Source: Rhizobium rhizogenes NBRC 13257
GTDB lineage: Bacteria > Pseudomonadota > Alphaproteobacteria > Rhizobiales > Rhizobiaceae
Direction: 5' to 3'
NCBI RefSeq assembly: GCF_000696095.1
Contig: NZ_BAYX01000009.1
Location: forward strand, 186,001 to 250,000
DNA length: 64,000 nucleotides
Part shown: positions 8,773 through 17,043 of the stretch, piece after piece
How the letters are laid out: each line of letters begins with the position of its first letter
How positions within the stretch are numbered: the first letter of the stretch is position 1
Made by a program: the position numbers and the translations under genes
Notes under the pieces: model-generated
Database searches by the model: none
Told to the model about the DNA's origin: nothing
The model's input: only the letters and a program-made list of their open reading frames with translations

Positions 8773-9075
8773 ATTCGTGCTTCGTCCCCTATTTCAGAGC
8801 GTGATCGCGAAAACAGCTAAACAGCTATCGGATAAGATCAGGCCAATCAAATGCTTAAGATCGAGAGGACAATTTGAAGGCAAATCATCTCGATTCACGG
8901 TTTACCATTTGCAAACCGTCTTTCCAAACCAAGTCGTAACCCTGACAAAAGGTTTATCGGTTTCGCGGCATTTTAATGAACAGCCATTTACCATTCGCTG
9001 GCGCGCAAATGTCACCATATTCGGGACCGGGCGCAATTACGCCCATCCTCGGCCCATTTGTAGAGAGTTTGTCCG
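8773..9075. other. 303-base intergenic region between tag and an L,D-transpeptidase gene
   Basis: No coding potential is convincing. The tag-proximal part holds a degenerate rhizobial intergenic repeat (see 8793-8868). The remainder is relatively AT-rich and must hold the divergent promoters of tag (leftward) and the L,D-transpeptidase (rightward); I cannot assign -35/-10 boxes reliably. Confidence 0.5.
8793..8868. repeat. Degenerate copy of a common rhizobial intergenic palindromic repeat
   Basis: The stretch begins TTCAGAGCGTGATCGCGAAAA and continues with tcggataagatcaggccaat and atgcttaagatcgagagg. This order matches the widespread rhizobial intergenic repeat that runs AGAGC-ATGATCCCGAAAA...TTTTCGGA-AAGATCATGC. 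The match is from memory and is imperfect, so the copy is likely old. A better-paired relative is at 44913-44945. Confidence 0.4.
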
Positions 9076-9837
9076 ATGATGAGACAACGCATTTTATTTG
9101 CCGCGGGCGCATTGAGCCTGCTTTCATCCAGCGCCTTCGCCGATGATCGCTACCAGTCCCGCCCGCCCGTGATCGTCAGCCCTGACCTCACCGCCCCCTG
9201 GGTGATGCAGCTCGGCGGCGGCAATGTGCAGCCGGCCGTCTATCCCGTTCGCCCGGCGGCGCGGCAGGCGGCCAATCCGCAGGCGCAGCGCGCAATCCAG
9301 CCGCGCGGCCTGTTCGCACGCCCCGCCGTGCAGCAGGTCGCAGTCGTCAGGCCGCAATATCCGGCAATCCGTGGCCAGCTCGATCCGCAATTCCTGCCGC
9401 AGGTGGTCGATTACCAGACCAAGGAAAAGCCGGGCACCATCGTCATCGACACCAACAATCGCTTCCTCTATCTGGTGATGGACGGCGGTCAGGCACGACG
9501 CTATGGCGTCGGCGTCGGCAAGCCCGGTTTCGAATGGGCTGGCGCCCATACCGTCACCCGTAAGCAGGAATGGCCGGACTGGACACCGCCGCGCGAAATG
9601 GTGGTGCGCGAAGCCGCCAAGGGTCACTATCTGCCGGCGCGCATGGATGGCGGCGAAGCCAATCCGCTCGGCGCCCGCGCCATGTATCTCGGCTCCACCC
9701 TCTACCGCATCCACGGCACCAATGCTCCCTGGAGCATCGGCAGCGCCGTGTCCTCCGGCTGCATCCGCCTGCGCAATGAAGATGTCATCGACCTCTACAA
9801 CCGCGTGAAGGTCGGGACGCGGGTCATCGTCATGTGA
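9076..9837 (+). CDS. L,D-transpeptidase (YkuD domain), first of a tandem pair
   Basis: 253 residues. A signal peptide (MMRQRILFAAGALSLLSSSAFA) precedes a low-complexity Pro/Gln/Ala linker (about residues 55-105). The YkuD domain follows: PGTIVIDTNNRFLYLVMDGG, EWPDWTPPREMVVREA, NPLGARAMYLG, and the active site IHGTN...SSGCIRLRNEDV with the catalytic Cys. Such enzymes form 3-3 peptidoglycan cross-links or attach proteins to peptidoglycan in the periplasm. A paralogue starts 203 bases downstream. Confidence 0.92.
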   Translation: MMRQRILFAAGALSLLSSSAFADDRYQSRPPVIVSPDLTAPWVMQLGGGNVQPAVYPVRPAARQAANPQAQRAIQPRGLFARPAVQQVAVVRPQYPAIRGQLDPQFLPQVVDYQTKEKPGTIVIDTNNRFLYLVMDGGQARRYGVGVGKPGFEWAGAHTVTRKQEWPDWTPPREMVVREAAKGHYLPARMDGGEANPLGARAMYLGSTLYRIHGTNAPWSIGSAVSSGCIRLRNEDVIDLYNRVKVGTRVIVM

Positions 9838-10040
9838 CGGGCAACAAGATTGCTGCGCACGGCACTGGTCGGGCGCGGCAATGCTATTGCCGGATTGCTA
9901 TAACCCGATAGTAATAAGCTGGCCCTCGTCAGAATAGACAGCCGCTCCAGCGGCTCGGTCTTTATCATACGCAATTTGATCTTGATCCTCTCCCGCGTTT
10001 CGCTAGTTTCTTGGCTGGTAAACGGAGAGGGGAATCACGG

Positions 10041-10742
10041 ATGAAATCAATACTACCGGTCGTGGCGGCGGCGGGCATCGCCGTGTCGTGTCTCACGGCG
10101 GCGTCTGATGCCGCGGCCTTCACAGCCTCTGCGCCTCATGTCGCGCAGGCGCTGCCCAGCAATGTGATCCGCGTATCGACCACACCGCAGGGACAGGTCA
10201 AGCCGCAGTTTCAGCGGCGGGTCGTGCGGTTGGTAACCAATGAGGCGCCGGGGACGGTCATCGTCGATACGAACAACAAATTTCTCTATCTCGTCGAGGG
10301 CAGCAATCGGGCGCGGCGCTACGGCATCGGCGTCGGTCGCGACGGCTTTGGATGGTCAGGGGTCGTCAAGGTCGGCCGCAAGGCGGAATGGCCTGGCTGG
10401 ACGCCACCGCCGGAAATGATCGCTCGCGAGGCCAAGAAGGGTCATAAGCTGCCCGCCTATCAGGAAGGCGGCGAGGACAATCCGCTCGGCGCCCGCGCCA
10501 TGTATCTCTATCGCAACGGCAACGACACGGCGTTTCGCATTCACGGCACCAACCAGCCCTGGAGCATCGGGCTCAACATGTCGTCCGGCTGCATCCGCAT
10601 GATGAACAAGGACGTCACCGATCTTTACGAGCGCGTGCCCATCGGCACCAAGGTCATCGTCGTCGGCCCCGGCAACAAGCAGGGCGAAGTCAGCTACGAG
10701 GATCGCGGCGTCGACATTCTGCGGACGATGTTCGGCGGGTAG
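10041..10742 (+). CDS. L,D-transpeptidase (YkuD domain), second of a tandem pair
   Basis: 233 residues from the ATG at 10041, chosen because GGAGAGGGG lies upstream and the signal peptide (MKSILPVVAAAGIAVSCLTA) begins there. The catalytic domain matches its neighbour: PGTVIVDTNNKFLYLVEGSN, EWPGWTPPPEMIAREA, NPLGARAMYLY and FRIHGTN...SSGCIRMMNKDV. The pair probably arose by duplication; this copy lacks the long Pro/Gln linker and has a C-terminal extension after VIVVGPGNKQ. A strong hairpin follows the stop. Confidence 0.92.
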   Translation: MKSILPVVAAAGIAVSCLTAASDAAAFTASAPHVAQALPSNVIRVSTTPQGQVKPQFQRRVVRLVTNEAPGTVIVDTNNKFLYLVEGSNRARRYGIGVGRDGFGWSGVVKVGRKAEWPGWTPPPEMIAREAKKGHKLPAYQEGGEDNPLGARAMYLYRNGNDTAFRIHGTNQPWSIGLNMSSGCIRMMNKDVTDLYERVPIGTKVIVVGPGNKQGEVSYEDRGVDILRTMFGG

Positions 10743-10751
10743 TTAAGCGAC

Positions 10752-10781
10752 GGAGTGGCCGCATACCAGTGCGGCCACTCC
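10752..10781 (+). terminator. Hairpin after the second L,D-transpeptidase
   Basis: Perfect 12-bp arms GGAGTGGCCGCA and TGCGGCCACTCC with a 6-base loop lie 10 bases after the stop codon. No long T-tract follows, so it may be an imperfect intrinsic terminator or a stabilising 3' hairpin. Confidence 0.5.
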
Positions 10782-10957
10782 ACTGTTGCGCAGGTGTAAC
10801 ATTCCCAAACTTATCGCCTCAGAGGGCGGCGAAATGGTCGTTCCCTTTCAGTCTGATGTCAGTTTTCGCGCCTAAGCCGAGGCAAGCCACAGCGCGCCGC
10901 AATAGAACTGTCACAGAAGCACGCTTAGATGGCGGCATTCGCATCCGGGGGCTTCAT

Positions 10958-11629
10958 ATGCGTCGTGCATTTCGCATCAAACAGCCGGCTGTTGCCGCGC
11001 TTGCGCTTTCAGCTTTTGTCTTCGCCGCCAATTCTGCTTCGGCGGAAATGCAGTTTTCAGCCTATGGGGGTATCCAGGGCGCGACCGGCAGCAACGTCAA
11101 GACGTCGGACGGCGCCAATTTCGATCCCGACTGGTCGGGAAAATCCTTCAAGATGCCACCCTATTTCGGCTTTCGCGGCATCTTCTGGCTCGACGATTTC
11201 AACAAGTCGAACTGGGGTATCTCGCTCGACTACACCCACGCCAAGGTCTACGGCAATCTCGGCAATACGCCCGGCTGGTCGCATTTCGAGTTCACCGACG
11301 GCCTGAACATGCTGACGCTGAATGCGCTCTATCGTTTCCAGGATCCGGGCCGCAAATGGACGCCCTATGTCGGCCTCGGCGCCGGCATCAACGTGCCGCA
11401 TGTCGAAGTCACCCGCGCCTCCGGCCGGACCTTCGATTACCAGTTCGGCGGAGCCTCACTGCAGGCGCAGGCGGGCGTCAGCTACCAGATCAGCCAGCAC
11501 TGGGCGACCTTCGTCGAATACAAGGGCAATTACAATTTCGTCGACAATGTCTCGATCGACAGCGGCGATACGCTGAAGACCAAGGTCTTCACCAACGCCA
11601 TCAATTTCGGTGTGTCGTTCAATTTTTGA
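10958..11629 (+). CDS. Outer-membrane beta-barrel protein, possibly LpxQ-type lipid A oxidase
   Basis: 223 residues from the ATG at 10958, where the signal peptide starts (MRRAFRIKQPAVAALALSAF, cleavage near NSASA/E). The mature part alternates aromatic and polar residues like an 8-stranded barrel, for example WGISLDYTHAKVYGNLG, LNMLTLNALYRFQDPGRKWT and PYVGLGAGINVPHVEVTR, and it ends in an outer-membrane Phe (INFGVSFNF). Size and pattern resemble the Rhizobium lipid A oxidase LpxQ (about 224 residues), but that is a recollection, not an alignment. It follows two L,D-transpeptidases. Confidence 0.75.
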   Translation: MRRAFRIKQPAVAALALSAFVFAANSASAEMQFSAYGGIQGATGSNVKTSDGANFDPDWSGKSFKMPPYFGFRGIFWLDDFNKSNWGISLDYTHAKVYGNLGNTPGWSHFEFTDGLNMLTLNALYRFQDPGRKWTPYVGLGAGINVPHVEVTRASGRTFDYQFGGASLQAQAGVSYQISQHWATFVEYKGNYNFVDNVSIDSGDTLKTKVFTNAINFGVSFNF

Positions 11630-11652
11630 TGTGAACGGACGGAGCATTGTCG

Positions 11653-11678
11653 CCCCAGGGCCGGTTCCGGCTCTGGGG
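11653..11678 (+). terminator. Hairpin after the beta-barrel gene
   Basis: Arms CCCCAGGGCCGG and CCGGCTCTGGGG pair over 12 positions with one G-T, with TTCCTG following. It is placed 23 bases after the stop codon of the barrel gene and 22 bases before the next start. Confidence 0.5.
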
Positions 11679-11700
11679 TTCCTGTGCTAAGCAATAGCCC

Positions 11701-12039
11701 ATGAGCTTTTCCTATTACCAATGCGACTGGATCCATCCGGAAAACGATGAACCGGTCATGATCTACTACGAAGTGGACGACGCGGGCGTCGTTCCCCGGC
11801 TGATCGACGTGTTCGCCGATGGACGCCGGCAATGCATGTCCGTCACTGACTTTTCCGGGCAGAAATACAAGACGGCCAGCATCACCAGCCTGGTGGAAGG
11901 CTCATTCTATGACGGTGTCGCCGGCCTACTCGACGGCACCTTCTTCGAAGAGGGACAGGACCGGATCAGTCTGACCGCCATCGGCGCAGAGATCTTCGAG
12001 ATGGAATGGCAGTCGCATCGGCCGTCTTCGTCTCACTGA
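11701..12039 (+). CDS. DUF6881-like small protein
   Basis: 112 residues. The opening YYQCDWIHPENDEPVMIYYE followed by GVVPRLIDVFADGRRQC resembles the DUF6881 pattern (WIH..DEPV.lYsElD...R.ve.F.DGr). Function unknown; such proteins are sometimes found as immunity or antitoxin-like domains, but nothing here supports that role. It converges with glcF, with 5 bases between the stops. Confidence 0.65.
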   Translation: MSFSYYQCDWIHPENDEPVMIYYEVDDAGVVPRLIDVFADGRRQCMSVTDFSGQKYKTASITSLVEGSFYDGVAGLLDGTFFEEGQDRISLTAIGAEIFEMEWQSHRPSSSH

Positions 12040-12044
12040 AAATT

Positions 12045-13364
12045 CTAGGCCGCCGTTAGCTCCAGACCTTTCAGTTTCGCTGGCATCTCGCCGCCATAGG
12101 CCCAGTCCAGCAATTCGACCGTGTGCAGGATCGGTATGCCCGTTCCCGTCGCGATCTGCGTGATGCAACCGATATTACCGGTGGCGATCACATCGGCCTT
12201 CGTCGCCTCGAGGTTCCTGACCTTGCGCGCCTTCAACTCGGCGGAGATTTCCGACTGCATGATGTTGTAAGTGCCGGCCGAGCCGCAGCAGAGATGCCCT
12301 TCCGCCGGCTCGCGCACGGTGAAGCCCGCCGTCTTCAACAGCAGTTTCGGCGCCATGGTGATCTTCTGGCCATGCTGCAGCGAACAGGCGGAATGATAGG
12401 CGACGGTGATGCCACGCGGCATATGCGTGGGCAGGTCGAGACCGGAGAGATATTCGGTGATGTCCTTGGCAAGCGCCGAAATCTTTGCGGCCTTGTCCGC
12501 ATAGGCCGGATCGAGGCGCAGCTTGTGGCCATAATCCTTGATCGTCGTGCCGCAGCCGGAGGTCGTCACGATGATGGCGTCGAGCCCGCCGGCCTCGACC
12601 TCGCGCATCCAGACATCGACATTAGCGCGCACACTCGCCAGTGCCTGCTCCTCGCGGCCCATATGATGCACCAGCGAGCCGCAGCAGCTCTCGCCTTGCG
12701 GCACCACCACTTCGACGCCCAGGCGAGTCAGCAGCCGGATGGTTGCCTCGTTGATGGCGGGATCGAGCACCGGCTGGGCGCATCCAGTCAGGATCGCCAC
12801 CCGCCCGCGTCGTTCCGCTTGCGGCTGATGTCGCCCGGGCTTGGCAAAGGATGACGGCGCCGGGATGGATCGCGGCGCGAGATCGAGCATGGCGGCGAAG
12901 GGTTTCAGGGCCGGAATGCGTCTCATCAGACCCTTGAATGGCCGGGCCAGGCGCGCAAGGTTGAGCGCCAGACGGAAACGGCCGGGATAGGGCAGCACCG
13001 CCGCCAGCGTGTTGCGCGTCAGCCGGTCGAGCAAGGGCCGCTTGTAGGTTTCCTCGATATGAGCGCGGGCGTGGTCGATCAGATGCATGTAATCGACGCC
13101 GGAGGGACAGGTGGTGACGCAGGCGAGGCAGGACAGACAGCGGTCGATATGCGTCACCACTTCCGCGTCGGCCGCCCGGCCGTTTTCCAGCATATCCTTG
13201 ATCAGATAGATGCGGCCGCGCGGGCTATCGAGCTCGTTGCCAAGCGTCACATAGGTCGGACAGGTGGCGGTGCAGAAGCCGCAATGCACGCATTTGCGCA
13301 GGATCGCCTCGGATTCGGCCACATGCGGATCGGCAAGCTGAGCAAGGGTGAAATTGGTTTGCAT
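12045..13364 (-). CDS. glcF: Glycolate oxidase iron-sulfur subunit GlcF
   Basis: 439 residues. Two [4Fe-4S] motifs lie near the N-terminus: CVHCGFCTATCP (about residues 25-36) and CLSCLACVTTCP (about 75-86). Two CCG domains follow (QGESCCGSLVHHMG and GHLCCGSAGTYN). GlcF passes electrons from the flavin subunits GlcD and GlcE to the respiratory chain during oxidation of glycolate to glyoxylate. It is the last gene of glcD-glcE-glcF, 16 bases after glcE. Confidence 0.95.
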   Translation of the reverse strand: MQTNFTLAQLADPHVAESEAILRKCVHCGFCTATCPTYVTLGNELDSPRGRIYLIKDMLENGRAADAEVVTHIDRCLSCLACVTTCPSGVDYMHLIDHARAHIEETYKRPLLDRLTRNTLAAVLPYPGRFRLALNLARLARPFKGLMRRIPALKPFAAMLDLAPRSIPAPSSFAKPGRHQPQAERRGRVAILTGCAQPVLDPAINEATIRLLTRLGVEVVVPQGESCCGSLVHHMGREEQALASVRANVDVWMREVEAGGLDAIIVTTSGCGTTIKDYGHKLRLDPAYADKAAKISALAKDITEYLSGLDLPTHMPRGITVAYHSACSLQHGQKITMAPKLLLKTAGFTVREPAEGHLCCGSAGTYNIMQSEISAELKARKVRNLEATKADVIATGNIGCITQIATGTGIPILHTVELLDWAYGGEMPAKLKGLELTAA

Positions 13365-13380
13365 CAGGCAGTTTTCCCCA

Positions 13381-14580
13381 TCACGTCATCTTCCCCGGAT
13401 TAAAGATCCCGACAGGATCGAACTTTTCCTTCACGCGCGCAGACAACAGCGCCACGGCATCCGGTTGCGGCTGGAAAGCCGATGTCGTCGCGCGGGCGGC
13501 AGGCGTGGCGCGCAGCAAGGTCGCATGGCCGCCGCCAAGGGCGTGGATATAGCGGCGGACGAGATCACCTTCCGGCTCCGATTCCATCCGCATCCAGACA
13601 AGGCCGCCCTGCCAGTCGTAATAGGCATCGACGCCGGCATCGAGACGAAGGGCGGCGACGAGCTGATGACCGATGCTGGGGGCGACGGAAACGCGCCAGA
13701 CAGGGCGCATCGTGCCGTCCGCATAGGGCTTCACGTCGCGGATCTCGCGCCAGAGCCTGCGGCTGTCCGCCTCGGCGAGCCGCGTAACCGAGCCGAGACG
13801 GCCCATGGCGGCAGCCAGTTTTTCGGCCCTGACCGAGACCGAACCTGAGAGGCCCTCGATGCGCAGCACGGTCGCCTCGCCTTCTGGCAGCTTGCCGTCG
13901 AGAAAGGTCCAGCGGACGGTCAAAGGCAGATGCGCGGCGCCCGATATGTCGAGCGGCAGCGCCATCACCGCCGCCATGGCATTTGCCGCCTCGGCGTCGT
14001 TCAGGCCGGAAACGACGATCGTCTCCTCGGTCTTCGGTCGTGGCGGCACGCGGAAAGTAACTTCAGTGAGGAGGCCGAGCGTACCGTGCGAACCGGCCAT
14101 CAGCTTGACCAGATCGAGACCGGTGACGTTCTTCATCACCCGCCCGCCGGCCTTGACGATCTCACCCTTGCCGTTGACGAAACGGACGCCGAGCAGGCTG
14201 TCGCGGGCAGCACCGCTGATGAAACGGCGAGGACCGGAGACATTGGCGGCAAAGACGCCGCCGATCGTCGGCTCGCCCTTGGTGGCCAGCAATGGCCGGT
14301 GATCCATCGGCTCGAAGGCCATCATCTGGCCGCTCTCGGCGAGCGCCGCCTCGACTTCGGCAACGGGCGTTCCCGCCCGTACGGTCATCACCATCTCGCC
14401 CGGATTATAGGCGACGATGCCGGTCAGTCCCTGCGAACACAATGTCGCGTCAGTGGCGACGGCATTGCCGAAGCCGGCGCGCGTGTTGCCGCCGATGACC
14501 GCCAGAGCCGCACCCCGGGTCGCATGGTCGCGGATGATGGCTGCGGCCTCATCTTCCGTCTTCGGCAGAAATTTGCTCAT
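13381..14580 (-). CDS. glcE: Glycolate oxidase FAD-binding subunit GlcE
   Basis: 399 residues. The FAD_binding_4 (PCMH) fold is visible in AAIIRDHATRGAALAVIGGN, TRAGFG and GVFAANVSGPRRFISGAARD, then NVTGLDLVKLMAGSHGTLGL and EVTFRVPPRP, ending FNPGKMT. GlcE is the second flavin-fold subunit of glycolate oxidase. Its ATG overlaps the glcD stop (ATGA), so the two subunits are translationally coupled. Confidence 0.93.
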   Translation of the reverse strand: MSKFLPKTEDEAAAIIRDHATRGAALAVIGGNTRAGFGNAVATDATLCSQGLTGIVAYNPGEMVMTVRAGTPVAEVEAALAESGQMMAFEPMDHRPLLATKGEPTIGGVFAANVSGPRRFISGAARDSLLGVRFVNGKGEIVKAGGRVMKNVTGLDLVKLMAGSHGTLGLLTEVTFRVPPRPKTEETIVVSGLNDAEAANAMAAVMALPLDISGAAHLPLTVRWTFLDGKLPEGEATVLRIEGLSGSVSVRAEKLAAAMGRLGSVTRLAEADSRRLWREIRDVKPYADGTMRPVWRVSVAPSIGHQLVAALRLDAGVDAYYDWQGGLVWMRMESEPEGDLVRRYIHALGGGHATLLRATPAARATTSAFQPQPDAVALLSARVKEKFDPVGIFNPGKMT

Positions 14581-16016
14581 GCTGCGTTACGTCCGTCCAG
14601 CGGGAAGACCTTGGAGGGGTTCAGGATCCAGCCAGGATCGAAGGCGGCGCGCACCGACATCATCTGGGCGAGATCGACCTCCGCATATTGATGCCGCATC
14701 AGATCGCGCTTTTCGATGCCGACACCGTGTTCCCCCGTCAGGCAGCCACCGGCGTCGACACAGAGCCGGAGGATATCGTTGCCCGCCGCTTCGGCCTTGG
14801 CCGCATCCTCGGGATCATTGGCGTTGAACAGGATCAGCGGATGCATGTTGCCGTCGCCAGCATGGAAGACATTGGCAACGCGCAGGCCGTAATGGTCGAC
14901 GATCTCAGTTGTCTTCTGCAGGACATAGGAGAGCTGGCTGAGCGGCACGGTGCCATCCATGCAGATATAGTCGGCGATGCGGCCGGTGGCGCCGAAGGCG
15001 GACTTACGGCCCTTCCAGATCAGCGCCGCCTCGGTGGCAGACTGGCATTCGCGCACGGTCTTGACCTTGTGAGTGCGGGCGATGTCGACAATGCTTTTCA
15101 GCATGTCGTCCATCTCCGCTTCCGAGCCCTCGACCTCGACGATCAGCAGCGCGCCGACATCGAGGGGATAGCCGGCATGGGCAAAGGCTTCGCAGATCTC
15201 GATCGCCTGCTTGTCCATGAATTCGATGGCGACAGGTACGATGCCGGCGGCGATGATATCGGCCACGCAGGCGCCAGCCTGTTCCGACGTATCGAAGCCG
15301 AACAGTACGGGCCGCGCGCCTTCCGGTTTGGCGATCAGCCGCACCGTCGCTTCCGTGACGATGCCGAGCTGCCCCTCCGAGCCGCAGACAAGGCCGAGCA
15401 GGTCATAACCCGCCGCATCCAGCGCCTTGCCGCCGAGATCGATTACCGTTCCGTCGGTCAGCACCAGCTTGACGCCGAGCAGATTGTTGGTGGTGACACC
15501 GTATTTCAGGCAATGGGCGCCGCCGGAGTTCATGCCGATATTGCCACCGATGGTGCAGGCAAGCTGCGAACTCGGATCAGGCGCATAGAAGAAACCGTCT
15601 GCCGAGACGTTTTCGGAAATATTCAGATTGGTGACGCCGGCCTGCACCGTTGCTGTGCGATTGGCGAAATCGACGTCGAGAATGCGGTTCATCTTGGAAA
15701 GGCCGAGCACTACGGCATCTTCCTGCGGAATGGCGCCGCCGGAAAGCGAGGTGCCGGCGCCACGCGGCACGACGGGAATGCCGTAGCGATGACAGTATTT
15801 CATCACGGCGGCGACCTCGGCTGTCGAGCGCGGCAGGGCGACGGCAAGCGGCATGCGGCGATAGGAGACGAAGGCATCGGTCTCGAAGGGCATCAGCTCG
15901 CGTGGCTCGTGGATCAGGCATTCAGGGGCAAGAAGATCGGCAAGATCGGCCACGATCTCGCTACGGCGGGCAAGCACATCCGCGCGCGGCGCCAGAAATG
16001 AAATGGCCTCGGCCAT
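14577..16016 (-). CDS. glcD: Glycolate oxidase subunit GlcD (FAD-linked oxidase)
   Basis: 479 residues from the ATG at 16016, chosen because AGGAGGAG lies 7 bases upstream; the open frame continues upstream without coding character. FAD-binding motif VVPRGAGTSLSGGAIPQ (about residues 84-100), then TIGGNIGMNSGGAHCLKYGV, GSEGQLGIVTEATVRL, and a C-terminal catalytic region with AGDGNMHPLI and GEHGVGIEKRDLM. This is the catalytic flavoprotein oxidising glycolate (D-2-hydroxy acids). It is divergent from a LysR gene, unlike E. coli, where GntR-type GlcC controls the operon. Confidence 0.95.
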   Translation of the reverse strand: MAEAISFLAPRADVLARRSEIVADLADLLAPECLIHEPRELMPFETDAFVSYRRMPLAVALPRSTAEVAAVMKYCHRYGIPVVPRGAGTSLSGGAIPQEDAVVLGLSKMNRILDVDFANRTATVQAGVTNLNISENVSADGFFYAPDPSSQLACTIGGNIGMNSGGAHCLKYGVTTNNLLGVKLVLTDGTVIDLGGKALDAAGYDLLGLVCGSEGQLGIVTEATVRLIAKPEGARPVLFGFDTSEQAGACVADIIAAGIVPVAIEFMDKQAIEICEAFAHAGYPLDVGALLIVEVEGSEAEMDDMLKSIVDIARTHKVKTVRECQSATEAALIWKGRKSAFGATGRIADYICMDGTVPLSQLSYVLQKTTEIVDHYGLRVANVFHAGDGNMHPLILFNANDPEDAAKAEAAGNDILRLCVDAGGCLTGEHGVGIEKRDLMRHQYAEVDLAQMMSVRAAFDPGWILNPSKVFPLDGRNAA

Positions 16017-16139
16017 GGCGTTCTCCTCCTGCATCCAAATCGGGATACAGCCTCTTTTTAACGCCATATCACGGTTATCACTTTCCCGAAATCGGCGCAA
16101 ATGATAAGCATTTATGCCAAAACGGGAACAAGTTACACC

Positions 16140-17036
16140 ATGACCAACCTCGGAGACCTCGAAATCTTCGCCAGCGTCGTCGCGACGGGCAGCATGTCGC
16201 TCGCCGGTCGGGCGCTCGGCTTCTCGCCGGCGGTCATTTCCAAGCGCATCAAGCGGCTGGAGGACAGGCTCGGCACGCGGCTCCTGCAGCGCACGACGCG
16301 GCAGATTTCGCTGACGGAGGCAGGCCAGGGCTTTTACGACCGGGTGCTCGCCATCCTTGCGGGGCTGGAGGAGGCGGAAGCTTACATCGCCGGCCGCTCG
16401 GCGCAAATGCAGGGCACGTTGAAAATCTCCGCCCCCACCTCCTTCGGCCGTCTGCACATCGCTCCGCATCTGAAAACCTTTATGCAGTCGCATCCGGACC
16501 TGGCGATCAATCTCATCCTGACTGACGAGTTCACCGATATTGTCGGCGGCGGCTATGATCTTGCCATCCGCATTGCCGAGCTTACCGATTCCAGCCTCGT
16601 TGCGCGGCGTCTGGCGCCAGTACGTCGCCTGCTCTGCGCTTCGCCCGCCTATGTCGCCACCCATGGCATGCCCGAGAATATCGACGACCTGCGCCGCCAC
16701 ATATGCCTGCCGGCGCATAATCACGATCCGTGGCGGCTGGATGGGCCGAAGGGTGCGCTGACCTTCCGGCCGGAGGGCATGCTGATCACCAATTCCAGCG
16801 AGGTGATCCGCGAGGCCGTCATCGCCGGCCTCGGCATCGCGCTGCGCTCCACCTGGGACATCGGCCCGGAACTAAAGGACGGCCGCCTGGTGCAGGTGCT
16901 GCCTGCCTATGAGGGCTCGCACAACGTCACGCTCTCGGCCGTCTACCCCAGCCGCCAGTTCCTGCCGGCGAAGGTTCGGGTCTTCATCGATTTCCTGGCG
17001 GAACTTTATGGGCCGGTGCCCTATTGGGAGCGATAG
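16140..17036 (+). CDS. LysR-family regulator divergent from glcDEF
   Basis: 298 residues from the ATG at 16140 (MTNLGDLEIFASVVATGSMS); the frame also allows a start at 16101, but the HTH then sits unusually deep. HTH (SLAGRALGFSPAVISKRIKR, LEDRLGTRLLQRTTRQ) plus the effector domain. The glcD start is 124 bases away on the other strand, so this is the likely glycolate-operon regulator. It converges with the SAH-hydrolase-like gene. Confidence 0.9.
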   Translation: MTNLGDLEIFASVVATGSMSLAGRALGFSPAVISKRIKRLEDRLGTRLLQRTTRQISLTEAGQGFYDRVLAILAGLEEAEAYIAGRSAQMQGTLKISAPTSFGRLHIAPHLKTFMQSHPDLAINLILTDEFTDIVGGGYDLAIRIAELTDSSLVARRLAPVRRLLCASPAYVATHGMPENIDDLRRHICLPAHNHDPWRLDGPKGALTFRPEGMLITNSSEVIREAVIAGLGIALRSTWDIGPELKDGRLVQVLPAYEGSHNVTLSAVYPSRQFLPAKVRVFIDFLAELYGPVPYWER

Positions 17037-17043
17037 GGTTCCG

